Shown here: positions 1-7,670 of the stretch, one piece after another
How positions within the stretch are numbered: position 1 is the first letter of the stretch
Layout of the letters: the number at the start of each line of letters is the position of its first letter
Source of the DNA: DATFAS01 sp035254305
Lineage (GTDB): Bacteria; Bacillota; Bacilli; Aneurinibacillales; RAOX-1
Assembly (NCBI GenBank): GCA_035254305.1
Contig: DATFAS010000085.1
Coordinates: 1-37,657, forward strand
Direction of reading: 5' to 3'
DNA length: 37,657 bases
Made by a program: the position numbers and the translations under genes
Notes under the pieces: model-generated
The model's database searches: none
What the model was told of the DNA's origin: nothing
What the model saw: only the letters and a program-made list of their open reading frames with translations

Positions 1-401
1 CCAAACTTGGCTAACAACCTACCCTTCTTATCATGCTTGAGTCCAACGAAAATTCGATCTCCTTTTTGTGGCCAAACTGCCCAATCAAACGGTAGATCGT
101 CCTTGGATAAAAGAACTTCCTTATGGATACCCAAATCTAGGAAGACACCCATTTTTTTATTAACATCTGTAACCATCAACCAATCGAAATCTCCCACTAC
201 AATCTTAGGTTTGGCCATGGTTCCAGCTAATCGACCCTCATGATCCATATAAAGAAAAACCTGTACTTGTTCTCCTTCTTTTATTTTCCCTTCCGTTTCG
301 TTATTATGTAATAAGATTTCTTGTTCTCCATCGGATAAAAAATAACCAAAGGCTGCTTTACGTTCTACCTTAAGGGTAGCCATGTATCCCGCTTGTAGCA
401 T
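1..401 (-). CDS. cvfB: CvfB/YitL-like S1-domain RNA-binding protein, 5' part only (runs off the window)
   Basis: Reading the minus strand from 401, about 133 codons stay open to the window edge, so the C-terminal half is outside. The N-terminus contains 'RKAAFGYFLSDGEQEILL' and, further on, 'GVFLDLGIHKEVLLSKDDLP', the pattern I associate with the tandem S1-like domains of the CvfB/YitL family. These cytoplasmic RNA-binding proteins of Firmicutes end in a winged helix and are usually about 280-300 residues long. I chose ATG 401 because an AAAAGGAG box lies 10 bases upstream; ATG 383 is the alternative. The gene is divergent from the ABC-F gene at 591. The family call rests on remembered sequence similarity. 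Confidence 0.8.
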   Translation of the reverse strand, partial: MLQAGYMATLKVERKAAFGYFLSDGEQEILLHNNETEGKIKEGEQVQVFLYMDHEGRLAGTMAKPKIVVGDFDWLMVTDVNKKMGVFLDLGIHKEVLLSKDDLPFDWAVWPQKGDRIFVGLKHDKKGRLLAKF

Positions 402-491
402 TGATCCAGCGCTCCTTTTTACTAAATTCAACCTATCTTAGCAGTTCCTTGCCGTATCTGTCCAGTTATTAACAAGAATCAGTGTATCTTA

Positions 492-520
492 TTGGAATAT
501 CACAATCGCATATTTATAGA
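492..520 (+). promoter_or_regulatory. Putative SigA-type promoter for the ABC-F gene
   Basis: TTGGAA at 492-497 and TATAGA at 515-520 are separated by 17 bases. Each matches the vegetative consensus at about four of six positions, and the pair sits 70 bases upstream of the ABC-F start. The call is from sequence only and is weak. Confidence 0.35.
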
Positions 521-590
521 ATACCTAATTTCAGGTATGATGAAACACATGAGAAGATGATAGTTAAAATGCAGGAGGAATAAATTTACT

Positions 591-2150
591 ATGAGCTTAT
601 TAAATGTCGAAGATTTAAGTCATACATTCGGGGACCGCGTCCTCTTTAAGAATGTCTCCTTCCGACTCCTAGATGGGGAGCATGTAGGGTTAGTTGGAGC
701 TAACGGAGTTGGAAAATCCACTCTGATGAACATTGTAACAGGCCAAATTGTGAGAGATAACGGAAAAGTTGAATGGACTCCAAAGGTACATTATGGTTAC
801 CTTGATCAGCATACTAAATTAACACCCGGAAAAACGGTTCGTGATATCTTACGCGATGCATTTCTCCCGTTATTTGAGCAAGAACAGGAACTAATGATCA
901 TCTCTGAAAAAATGGCCGATGCCAATCCCGATGAACTGGAAGCACTACTCGAGCAAATGGGTGAAATCCAAGAACGATTAGACGCAAGTGGCTTCTATGT
1001 GTTAGATGTGAAAGTTCAGGAAATGGCAAACGGATTAGGGCTTGATGCGATTGGCCTTGATCGCGATGTGGCTTCTTTAAGTGGTGGCCAACGTACAAAG
1101 GTGTTACTAGCCAAACTACTACTTGAGAAGCCGCAAGTGCTTCTGTTGGACGAACCCACTAACTATCTGGATGTAGAGCATATTCAGTGGTTGACCGACT
1201 ATTTAAAAGAGTACCCTTATGCCTTTATGTTAATTTCACATGATACAGATTTTATGAATCAAGTTGTAAATGTGATTTATCACTTAGAATTTGCAAAATT
1301 AACCCGTTATAAAGCCAACTACGAGAAATTCCTAGAAATGGCAGATATCAATAAACAACAGCATATCGATGCGTATGAGAAACAACTAGATTTTATTAAG
1401 AAACAAGAAGACTTCATTCAACGAAACAAAGCAAGGTATTCCACATCTGGAAGGGCCAAAAGCCGTCAAAAACAACTTGATCGAATCGAGAGAATTGATC
1501 GTCCCGAAACGGCTATGAAACCAACCTTTGTATTTAAAGATGCTCGTTCAAGCGGTAAAGTTGTTTTCGAAGCCAAGGACTTAGAAATTGGTTATAGCCA
1601 CCCTCTCCTTCCCAAAATGAATGTGGCTATCGAACGTGGGGAGAAGATTGCCATCGTTGGGTGTAACGGTGTAGGAAAGTCTACGCTGCTTAAGACTATT
1701 CTTGGCAAAATCAAGCCATGGAACGGTTCAACTTATCTTGGGGACTTCCTCTATCCTTCCTACTTCGAACAGGAGGTGAAGGCTGGGAATATCACTCCAC
1801 TTGATGACGTGTGGGCAGCATTTCCATCCATGAACCAACACGAGGTTCGAGGGGCACTTGCACGCTGTGGGTTGAAAAACGAGCATATTAATCGCCCACT
1901 TAATCAATTAAGCGGTGGAGAGCAAGCCAAGGTAAGACTTTGCAAATTATTAATGGACGAGAGTAATTGGTTATTATTCGACGAGCCAACTAACCATTTA
2001 GATGTAGTGGCCAAGGACGAATTGAAACGTGCACTGAAAGAATTCAAGGGTACGGTCCTGTTAGTATGTCACGAGCCCGATTTCTACGAGGATTGGGTGA
2101 CTAAGGTGTGGAATGTGGAAGAATGGTCGAATGCAAAGCAGAATGTTTAA
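591..2150 (+). CDS. ABC-F family ATPase, YfmM-like
   Basis: This 519-residue soluble protein has two ATP-binding cassettes and no membrane domain, which defines ABC-F. Cassette 1 has Walker A 'GANGVGKST' near residue 36, signature 'SLSGGQRTK' near 163 and Walker B 'LLLDEPTNYLD'. Cassette 2 has 'GCNGVGKST' near 357, 'LSGGEQAK' and 'LLFDEPTNHLD'. A charged linker between them holds 'RNKARYSTSGRAKSRQKQ', as in proteins that act on the ribosomal E/P site. ABC-F proteins act in translation, either relieving stalls or protecting ribosomes from antibiotics. Length and the N-terminus 'MSLLNVEDLSHTFGDR' resemble Bacillus YfmM. AGGAGGA precedes the ATG. It is monocistronic, ending at the terminator at 2162-2200. 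Whether it confers antibiotic resistance cannot be told from sequence. Confidence 0.9.
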   Translation: MSLLNVEDLSHTFGDRVLFKNVSFRLLDGEHVGLVGANGVGKSTLMNIVTGQIVRDNGKVEWTPKVHYGYLDQHTKLTPGKTVRDILRDAFLPLFEQEQELMIISEKMADANPDELEALLEQMGEIQERLDASGFYVLDVKVQEMANGLGLDAIGLDRDVASLSGGQRTKVLLAKLLLEKPQVLLLDEPTNYLDVEHIQWLTDYLKEYPYAFMLISHDTDFMNQVVNVIYHLEFAKLTRYKANYEKFLEMADINKQQHIDAYEKQLDFIKKQEDFIQRNKARYSTSGRAKSRQKQLDRIERIDRPETAMKPTFVFKDARSSGKVVFEAKDLEIGYSHPLLPKMNVAIERGEKIAIVGCNGVGKSTLLKTILGKIKPWNGSTYLGDFLYPSYFEQEVKAGNITPLDDVWAAFPSMNQHEVRGALARCGLKNEHINRPLNQLSGGEQAKVRLCKLLMDESNWLLFDEPTNHLDVVAKDELKRALKEFKGTVLLVCHEPDFYEDWVTKVWNVEEWSNAKQNV

Positions 2151-2161
2151 ATTCATAGAAG

Positions 2162-2200
2162 AGAACCTCCCTCAAATAATAGTAGGGAGGTTCTTTTCAT
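2162..2200 (+). terminator. Intrinsic terminator after the ABC-F gene
   Basis: A perfect 11-bp stem (2162-2172 with 2184-2194) with an 11-base loop is followed by a T-rich tail, 12 bases after the stop codon. A second AT-rich 11-bp hairpin (2195-2205 with 2213-2223) follows directly in this convergent gap and may serve the opposite strand. Confidence 0.9.
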
Positions 2201-2253
2201 TTCATTTTAATTATGAAATGAAATACCCTAGCGGGTAGGTACATGGAATTATT

Positions 2254-2784
2254 TTAATGAATAAAAACAATTCCGTATACCATAGCACCAGCAATGATCA
2301 GTGCCGGGTGGGTTTTTATCTTTTGTAATAAAAGATATCCAGCAAGGCCCAGAATCAACGTATGGATCCAACCTGCAGCATGGACAGAATTTTTGAAAAA
2401 TTGAAAAGCTAAAACCCCTAATAAGATAGCAATAATCGGGCGAATTGATCTCATCATTGCCTTGACCTGTGGTGCATCACGAAATATTGACATAAACCGT
2501 AATAACAAGATCATTGCTATAGCAGTGGGTGCAACTGTTGCCACGAAGGCAATCACAGCACCTAGAACTCCACCAACTTGATAACCAATATACCCACCCA
2601 GTTTCGTATTAATCGGACTAGGCAAAGCATTCGCTAAGGCTAACGTTTCACCAAATTCCTCGACTGTCATCCAATGATAATGGTTCACCACTTCGTTCTG
2701 TATCAAGGGGATAGTAGGAGGCCCACCTCCATACCCTAAGATATTCGTTAGAAAAAATGCCCAAAATATTTGCCAATAGATCAT
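2254..2784 (-). CDS. Chromate transporter family, half-size subunit (second of pair)
   Basis: This membrane protein of about 176 residues has one CHR domain. It carries the family signature 'LGYGGGPPTIPLIQNEVV' near the N-terminus, followed by 'ALANALPSPINTKLGGYIGY' and several hydrophobic helices. Short CHR proteins encoded in adjacent pairs are thought to work together as a chromate/sulfate-type antiporter; actual substrates are often untested. I chose ATG 2784 because its start 'MIYWQIFWAFF' aligns with 'MVYWQLFIAFF' of the upstream partner. An upstream TTG at 2796 overlaps the partner's stop, but its SD (AAAGGGG) is too close; the same SD is 13 bases from ATG 2784. The pair is probably translationally coupled. 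Confidence 0.88.
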   Translation of the reverse strand: MIYWQIFWAFFLTNILGYGGGPPTIPLIQNEVVNHYHWMTVEEFGETLALANALPSPINTKLGGYIGYQVGGVLGAVIAFVATVAPTAIAMILLLRFMSIFRDAPQVKAMMRSIRPIIAILLGVLAFQFFKNSVHAAGWIHTLILGLAGYLLLQKIKTHPALIIAGAMVYGIVFIH

Positions 2785-2792
2785 CGCAATCG

Positions 2793-3374
2793 TCAAGCCC
2801 CTTTGTTTGGGTATTTTTCTTTCATTCGCTTAATCTGCCAAGTGGAATATAAAAAAGAGCCCAGAAGGGCAATCCCAACTAGAATACCCGGATGAATATG
2901 AAGAAGGAGGATTGCAGCTAAACTAATGATTGAGCTAGCCAACCATATGCCCTTTTGATTAGCTGCTTCCTTCCAACCCTTCGCGATAAATTCATAGGCT
3001 AATATTGCCATCATCACACCAATGATTGGTTGAACAGCTTGGATCATTCCGTTTACATATCCGGAGTCCTTCAAAGCATATACGAAGTGGAGAAGTAAAA
3101 TCATAAGTAATAATACCGGCAACGATACTGCGAGTATGGCAATAAGAGCACCTATCCAGCCTTTCGTCTTATATCCCACATAACTAGCCATTTTCGTTGC
3201 AATTGGCCCTGGTAGGGCATTCCCCAAAGCCAAATAATCTGCAAATTCATCCGCACTTACCCAGTTATACTTCTTCACACACTCTGCATGAAAAAGAGGG
3301 ATCATAGAAGGTCCCCCACCGTAACCAAAAATACCAATTCGAAAAAAAGCAATAAATAATTGCCAATAAACCAT
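2793..3374 (-). CDS. Chromate transporter family, half-size subunit (first of pair)
   Basis: This 193-residue membrane protein has one CHR domain with 'FGYGGGPSMIPLFHAE' and 'LALGNALPGPIATKMASYVGY', both typical of the ChrA family, and about five hydrophobic segments. It is followed almost without a gap by a paralogous half, so the pair probably arose by duplication and forms one transporter at the membrane. AAAGGGG lies about 10 bases before the ATG. It lies 48 bases downstream of the unknown membrane protein gene at 3423-4499, on the same strand, so co-transcription is possible. Physiological substrate is not certain from sequence. Confidence 0.9.
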   Translation of the reverse strand: MVYWQLFIAFFRIGIFGYGGGPSMIPLFHAECVKKYNWVSADEFADYLALGNALPGPIATKMASYVGYKTKGWIGALIAILAVSLPVLLLMILLLHFVYALKDSGYVNGMIQAVQPIIGVMMAILAYEFIAKGWKEAANQKGIWLASSIISLAAILLLHIHPGILVGIALLGSFLYSTWQIKRMKEKYPNKGA

Positions 3375-3422
3375 AAGGGCTGTTCCCCTTTATATTTTGT
3401 TTTATTTTACACCCCATTATAG

Positions 3423-4499
3423 TTACACTGTCTGTAGTTCCCGTTGTTGTGCCTCGTTCTTTCTGGCTTGTTCTTCATGAATGCCTATCTCATACTCACT
3501 AATTTCTCCAACACTTAGAACACTAGGGGAATAAAGAGCATCATGATTTGACAATATGGATAAATAATTTACACCAACGGAATACCTAAGCCAAATTCCA
3601 GCAACAGCGGAGTCCTGCTCAGCTTTCTTTCCTTCGTTATTTCTTGTCAGAAAAAGCTCAATTTCCATAGAGGTTGTGTGTTCAGGACAAACAATAGGGA
3701 TCACGGCTTCCATCTCAAACCAATCATATTGTTTCATACCAGTAGCATGAATGCTTAAAGCTTGCCCAAAAAATGGGGTGCTCTGAATCAAACCACCCTC
3801 GTTGCAAAAATGAACCATTGTTTGATGCAATTGAAGAGGTCCAAGGTAGCTTGATGCAAACGAAGGTAGTCCAAAATAAACCGAAAATGCCTGGGCATTC
3901 TTAGGATCTCTCTTCATATCGAGCTTCGACATCATACCTGCTAGCCAAACCTTCCCCATACCATCTTTATCATAGGAATCCAAAAACTGGGTAAAATTAG
4001 AGTAAGGACCCTGTAACAACGAATCTCTAAATTTCTTGAGTTTAAAAATATAGGCAAGCATGAGAGAACCCGCTATAGCATAAAACAAACCAAAACCAAG
4101 GAATTCTATCAAAGAATCAAGTAAAACAAAAGTAGCAAGCCAGGTAAAAAGAACAAAATATAACGTCCAACGGAGCAATGATAGCATTTCAAAGCTAAAG
4201 TCCCTGCGTTGCTCTATCGTTTTCTTATAGACAAAAAATAATTCAATTGTTTCATCGATAAGCTTCCTATGGAATGGCTTATACTTACTTGCCTCTAAAC
4301 GCCAAGCTAATTTTTGGAGATCTTCTGCCTTTTGTTTACTATTATTGATAATATAAAACGAAACAAACCCTATTAATGCGAGTAATCCTGTTGTTACTCC
4401 AAAAACAATCATAAAGTAATCGCTACGAAGAGAATATAACTCTTGGTGTACGATTTCTACATAATCCCAACTTAATTTTCCGCCCACTTTCCCACTCAC
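3423..4499 (-). CDS. Hypothetical membrane protein, three predicted TM segments
   Basis: I do not recognise this 358-residue protein. It has a hydrophobic helix at about residues 30-52, a charged cytoplasmic-looking stretch to about 105, then two adjacent hydrophobic segments (about 108-130 and 132-152). A long soluble C-terminal domain without obvious catalytic motifs follows. The C-terminus is rich in Glu, Gln and Arg. The start is uncertain: GTG 4499 lies almost on top of its AAGGAA box, and GTG 4487 is better spaced from it. It begins 180 bases from the acyl-CoA synthetase stop, beyond that gene's terminator, so it has its own promoter region. Confidence 0.75.
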   Translation of the reverse strand: MSGKVGGKLSWDYVEIVHQELYSLRSDYFMIVFGVTTGLLALIGFVSFYIINNSKQKAEDLQKLAWRLEASKYKPFHRKLIDETIELFFVYKKTIEQRRDFSFEMLSLLRWTLYFVLFTWLATFVLLDSLIEFLGFGLFYAIAGSLMLAYIFKLKKFRDSLLQGPYSNFTQFLDSYDKDGMGKVWLAGMMSKLDMKRDPKNAQAFSVYFGLPSFASSYLGPLQLHQTMVHFCNEGGLIQSTPFFGQALSIHATGMKQYDWFEMEAVIPIVCPEHTTSMEIELFLTRNNEGKKAEQDSAVAGIWLRYSVGVNYLSILSNHDALYSPSVLSVGEISEYEIGIHEEQARKNEAQQRELQTV

Positions 4500-4511
4500 T
4501 TTCCTTTTCTT

Positions 4512-4593
4512 TTAATAACCTAAATTATTTTCGACAAAAATATAAAAACCCCTTCTTTTTTCAAAAGAAAAGGTTTGTGGTTAATAACCTAAA
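4512..4593. repeat. Direct repeat of a 13-bp motif flanking a terminator
   Basis: TTAATAACCTAAA occurs at 4512-4524 and again at 4581-4593, 69 bases apart, on either side of the acyl-CoA synthetase terminator and just upstream of the membrane protein gene that starts at 4499. It could be a regulator's paired site or a remnant of a small duplication; the sequence does not decide. Confidence 0.45.
4538..4575 (-). terminator. Intrinsic terminator after the acyl-CoA synthetase gene
   Basis: Read on the minus strand, AACCTTTTCTTTT pairs with AAAAGAAGGGGTT (13 bp including two G-U pairs). It is closed by a four-base loop and followed by a long T-rich run. Confidence 0.75.
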
Positions 4594-4678
4594 CACTATC
4601 ACAATGATTATTATCAGTAAATTGTACGTAAAAAGAGGAAGAATAGATCGAACTATCCCTCCCCTAACTATTTCTCGA

Positions 4679-6298
4679 TTAATTAACCAATCTTTCTTTG
4701 CCTTCCCAGAAATCCTTTCTTAAGTGGATCTTCTGAATTTTACCTGATCCAGTTTTAGGAAGTTCACTTACAAAACTAATCCCTTTCGGACATTTGAAAT
4801 GTGGCAAATGCCCTCTGCAGAACTCAACAAGTGCTTCTTCTGTTAATTGTTGGCCCGATCTAACAACAACGAAAGCATGTGGAACTTCTCCCCATTTCTC
4901 GTGTGGAACAGCAATTACCGCTGTCTCCAATATAGCGGGATGTTCATATAAAGCGGCTTCAATTTCAATAGATGAAATATTCTCGCCACCACTGATAATA
5001 ATATCCTTCTTACGATCGACGATATCGATATATCCTTCTTCATCAATCGTACCCATATCACCTGTGTAATACCATCCATTAACAATGGAACGGGCTGTTT
5101 CTTCTGGCTGTAACCAATAACCTTCCATCACCATGTTCCCTCTTGCCACTATTTCTCCAACAGAAATACCGTCAGCAGGGACATCCTCTCCGTCTACATC
5201 TACTACTCTCAATTCCACATTCAGCATTGGAATTCCAGCCTTCGCTTTTAAACGGAATTTTTTGTTTTCCTCTATTGATTTTAAGTGATTCTTAACTGGT
5301 GAAACGGTTATAAATGGAGCACATTCTGTCATTCCATATACTTGTAGAAATTCCCAGCCGAACTCTTGCTCAACCTTACGAACGAATGCTGGAGGTGGAG
5401 CAGATCCTGCTAGAACTGCACGAACAGGTTGGTTTAATTTGTCTGTTTCGAATTTAGGTTCATTAAGTAGCATATTAAGAACAGTAGGCGCCATACATGC
5501 AACGCTTACACCTTCTGTTTTAATTAAATGATGGATCAGTACTGGATCGATTTTACGAAGCATGACATGCTTAGCACCAACAGCTGTGAACGCAAACGGA
5601 GTTCCCCAGCCATTCACATGGAAAATAGGTAAAGTATGTAACAAGACATCATGATCTTGAGCTCTGAGGTGAATAATTGTGTTGATCATATTGAAGTATA
5701 AAGTTCTGTGGGTATGGATAACACCCTTTGGCTTACCTGTAGTTCCACTCGTATATAGAATTGTGGCATAGTCTGTTTCTTCAATAGGTGTAATTAGTGG
5801 AGTGGTACTTTCTGCTTCGATAAACGATTGAAAGGATACCCAGCCTTCAAGTTGTTGGGGAAAATTAGGAGCTGGTGTAAGAACAAAATTCTTAACGGAA
5901 TGAAGTTGGTCTTTAACTGGTTCAATATGATGGACAAGCTCAGCGTCAACAAAAAACAACTCAGCTCCAGAGTGATTCACAATATATTCATAATCTAGAG
6001 AAAGAAGTCGTGTATTTAAAGGAACAACAACAGCACCAAGCTGAAAACAAGCAAAATAGATTTCCATCATTGCAGTTGTATTCGGTGACAGAACAGCCAC
6101 CCGAGTTCCTTTAGTAACTCCTAAATTATTCATTGCTCTTGCTAGTTGATGAATTTCTTCCTGCAGCTTACTGTATGTCCAACGTTGATCTCCTTCAACT
6201 ACTGCTGTGACGTCTGGATACAATCTAACTGTTCTACGTAAGACGTCATCAATTCTTATAGGCACATGCATCTCCAATATCCCCCTATCATATTTCAT
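4679..6298 (-). CDS. AMP-binding acyl-CoA synthetase (fatty-acid-CoA ligase type)
   Basis: This 539-residue ANL-superfamily enzyme activates a carboxylic acid as acyl-AMP and transfers it to CoA. Motifs in order are the P-loop 'TILYTSGTTGKPKGV' near 182, 'LPIFHVNGW' near 225, 'YGMTECAP' near 320, 'GWYYTGDMG' near 415, 'DRKKDIIISGGENIS' near 430 and the C-terminal lysine motif 'PKTGSGKIQK' near 520. Length and motifs fit medium/long-chain or aromatic acyl-CoA synthetases; the exact acid is not predictable. Two starts are possible: ATG 6298 with AAGGA 8 bases upstream, and ATG 6271 with AGGGG 9 bases upstream. It is monocistronic, divergent from the RluA gene. Confidence 0.93.
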   Translation of the reverse strand: MKYDRGILEMHVPIRIDDVLRRTVRLYPDVTAVVEGDQRWTYSKLQEEIHQLARAMNNLGVTKGTRVAVLSPNTTAMMEIYFACFQLGAVVVPLNTRLLSLDYEYIVNHSGAELFFVDAELVHHIEPVKDQLHSVKNFVLTPAPNFPQQLEGWVSFQSFIEAESTTPLITPIEETDYATILYTSGTTGKPKGVIHTHRTLYFNMINTIIHLRAQDHDVLLHTLPIFHVNGWGTPFAFTAVGAKHVMLRKIDPVLIHHLIKTEGVSVACMAPTVLNMLLNEPKFETDKLNQPVRAVLAGSAPPPAFVRKVEQEFGWEFLQVYGMTECAPFITVSPVKNHLKSIEENKKFRLKAKAGIPMLNVELRVVDVDGEDVPADGISVGEIVARGNMVMEGYWLQPEETARSIVNGWYYTGDMGTIDEEGYIDIVDRKKDIIISGGENISSIEIEAALYEHPAILETAVIAVPHEKWGEVPHAFVVVRSGQQLTEEALVEFCRGHLPHFKCPKGISFVSELPKTGSGKIQKIHLRKDFWEGKERLVN

Positions 6299-6474
6299 AC
6301 ATTTCTTCCTTATCTTACCTTAAAATTGCCCACAATTTTGTGTCTAATTTGTGTATATTTTTTAATTTTTTGCATATTTTGACCCTTAGTAAAAGTTTTC
6401 AAGCTATTCTTAAGATTGCTCTTGTCAAATTTAAAAGGTAAACTGTAGATAATTTGGAAGTTAAGGGTGAGTAC

Positions 6475-7398
6475 ATGATTCAAACAAAGAGAAAAGGTGA
6501 ATGGTGCGAATTCAATGTCCCGCACCATTGGGATCATCTAACCATACAAGAAATCCTAAAAGAAAAATGGCAAGTCCCAAAGGGATTATTACATCAATTA
6601 CGAATGGATAAGGGTGTACGATTAAATGGAAATTGGGTTCCATGGGATCAAACATTGGCAACAGGGGATCGTTTACAGATTCAATTTTTTAAAGAGGAGA
6701 ATTTCGGACTAATCCCAAACTATCTTCCTGTTGATCCTCTATATGAGGATGACCATCTACTGATCGTGAATAAACCATCAGGGATTGCTACCCATCCAAC
6801 CTCGAATACGGATCAAGGTACTTTAGCAAATGCAATAGCTGCCTACTTTGAAACAAATGGTACTTTAACAAAGGTTCGCCATATCCATCGCTTAGACTAT
6901 GATACGAGTGGCGGAATCGTTTTTGCTAAGCATGCCCTATCTGGAGCTCTGTTAGATCGAATGCTAGCTGAACGAAAAATCAAAAGGACCTACTATGCCT
7001 ATGTTCATGGAATTATCTCCCCTAAGAAAGGAATAATTGATGAACCCATCGGCCGTGATCGGCATCATCCCACAAGAAGAAGAGTTTCGCCTAAAGGTGA
7101 AATAGCAATCACGGAATATGTGGTACGAGAAACTTATCCAAAAATGAATGTAAGTGTAGTAGAACTGACATTGCACACCGGTAGGACTCATCAGATTCGT
7201 GTCCACTTAAGTCATCTTGGACATCCCTTATTAGGAGACTCACTATATGGTGGGTCAACCAAGCTAATCACAAGGCAGGCTCTTCATGCAGTTCATATAC
7301 ATCTCCCTCATCCTTTATTAGAGGAGCCAATAGATGTAGACGTTCCCATGCCTACTGACCTTATAGAATTGGTGGATCGATTAAACAAAGGACGGTAA
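6475..7398 (+). CDS. RluA-family 23S rRNA/tRNA pseudouridine synthase
   Basis: The family isomerises uridine to pseudouridine in structured RNA. The catalytic motif 'HRLDYDTSGGIVFAK' holds the active-site Asp, and 'RTHQIRVHLSHLGHPLLGD' is the second conserved block. Before them an S4-like N-terminal region includes 'VRLNGNWVPWDQTLATGD'. I start the protein at ATG 6475 (307 residues), because AAGGGTG lies 5 bases upstream; the in-frame TTG at 6454 has no ribosome site. Bacillales carry several paralogues (YlyB, YjbO, YhcT types), and I cannot assign which position this one modifies. A terminator overlaps the stop codon. Confidence 0.93.
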   Translation: MIQTKRKGEWCEFNVPHHWDHLTIQEILKEKWQVPKGLLHQLRMDKGVRLNGNWVPWDQTLATGDRLQIQFFKEENFGLIPNYLPVDPLYEDDHLLIVNKPSGIATHPTSNTDQGTLANAIAAYFETNGTLTKVRHIHRLDYDTSGGIVFAKHALSGALLDRMLAERKIKRTYYAYVHGIISPKKGIIDEPIGRDRHHPTRRRVSPKGEIAITEYVVRETYPKMNVSVVELTLHTGRTHQIRVHLSHLGHPLLGDSLYGGSTKLITRQALHAVHIHLPHPLLEEPIDVDVPMPTDLIELVDRLNKGR

Positions 7399-7432
7399 TC
7401 CTTTTTCGACATAAGGATGACTGTCCTTTTTT
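7387..7432 (+). terminator. Intrinsic terminator overlapping the stop of the pseudouridine synthase gene
   Basis: AAAGGAC at 7387-7393 pairs with GTCCTTT at 7423-7429. An inner stem of ATCCTT with AAGGAT shares the same hairpin, and a T run follows. Confidence 0.85.
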
Positions 7433-7447
7433 CAAGTGCCATAATCT

Positions 7448-7573
7448 TTAGGATTTTGCCATCATCCTATACATGAACCATGCAATAGAGGCAACAGATA
7501 TTAATATTGTAGAGGCAAAAATCAAGAATACATTCTGTGTATCTTTTTTCCTTTTACTCTCTTCTTCATTCAT
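7448..7573 (-). CDS. Small single-TM protein, 41 residues
   Basis: The minus strand from ATG 7573 encodes a short highly charged head (MNEEESKRKKDTQ), one hydrophobic helix (about residues 15-33) and a short basic tail. AAGGGATG lies 7 bases before the start. It sits downstream of fhs on the same strand, 97 bases away. I recognise no family. The combination of a clear ribosome site and a clean charged-hydrophobic-charged pattern makes a real gene likely. It would be a membrane peptide with its N-terminus probably inside. Confidence 0.6.
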   Translation of the reverse strand: MNEEESKRKKDTQNVFLIFASTILISVASIAWFMYRMMAKS

Positions 7574-7670
7574 TCTTTTTCATCCCTTCATGGTACCAAT
7601 CTATTCGATTTAGATTTTCTCTTATTCATAATTGGCAATCCATTGGGATGTTAGACAAAGCTGTTATAAA

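Noticed and set aside
6310..6537. 75-codon minus-strand frame at the acyl-CoA synthetase/RluA divide
   Set aside because: It overlaps the start of the pseudouridine synthase gene and the promoter gap, has low-complexity composition and no ribosome site.
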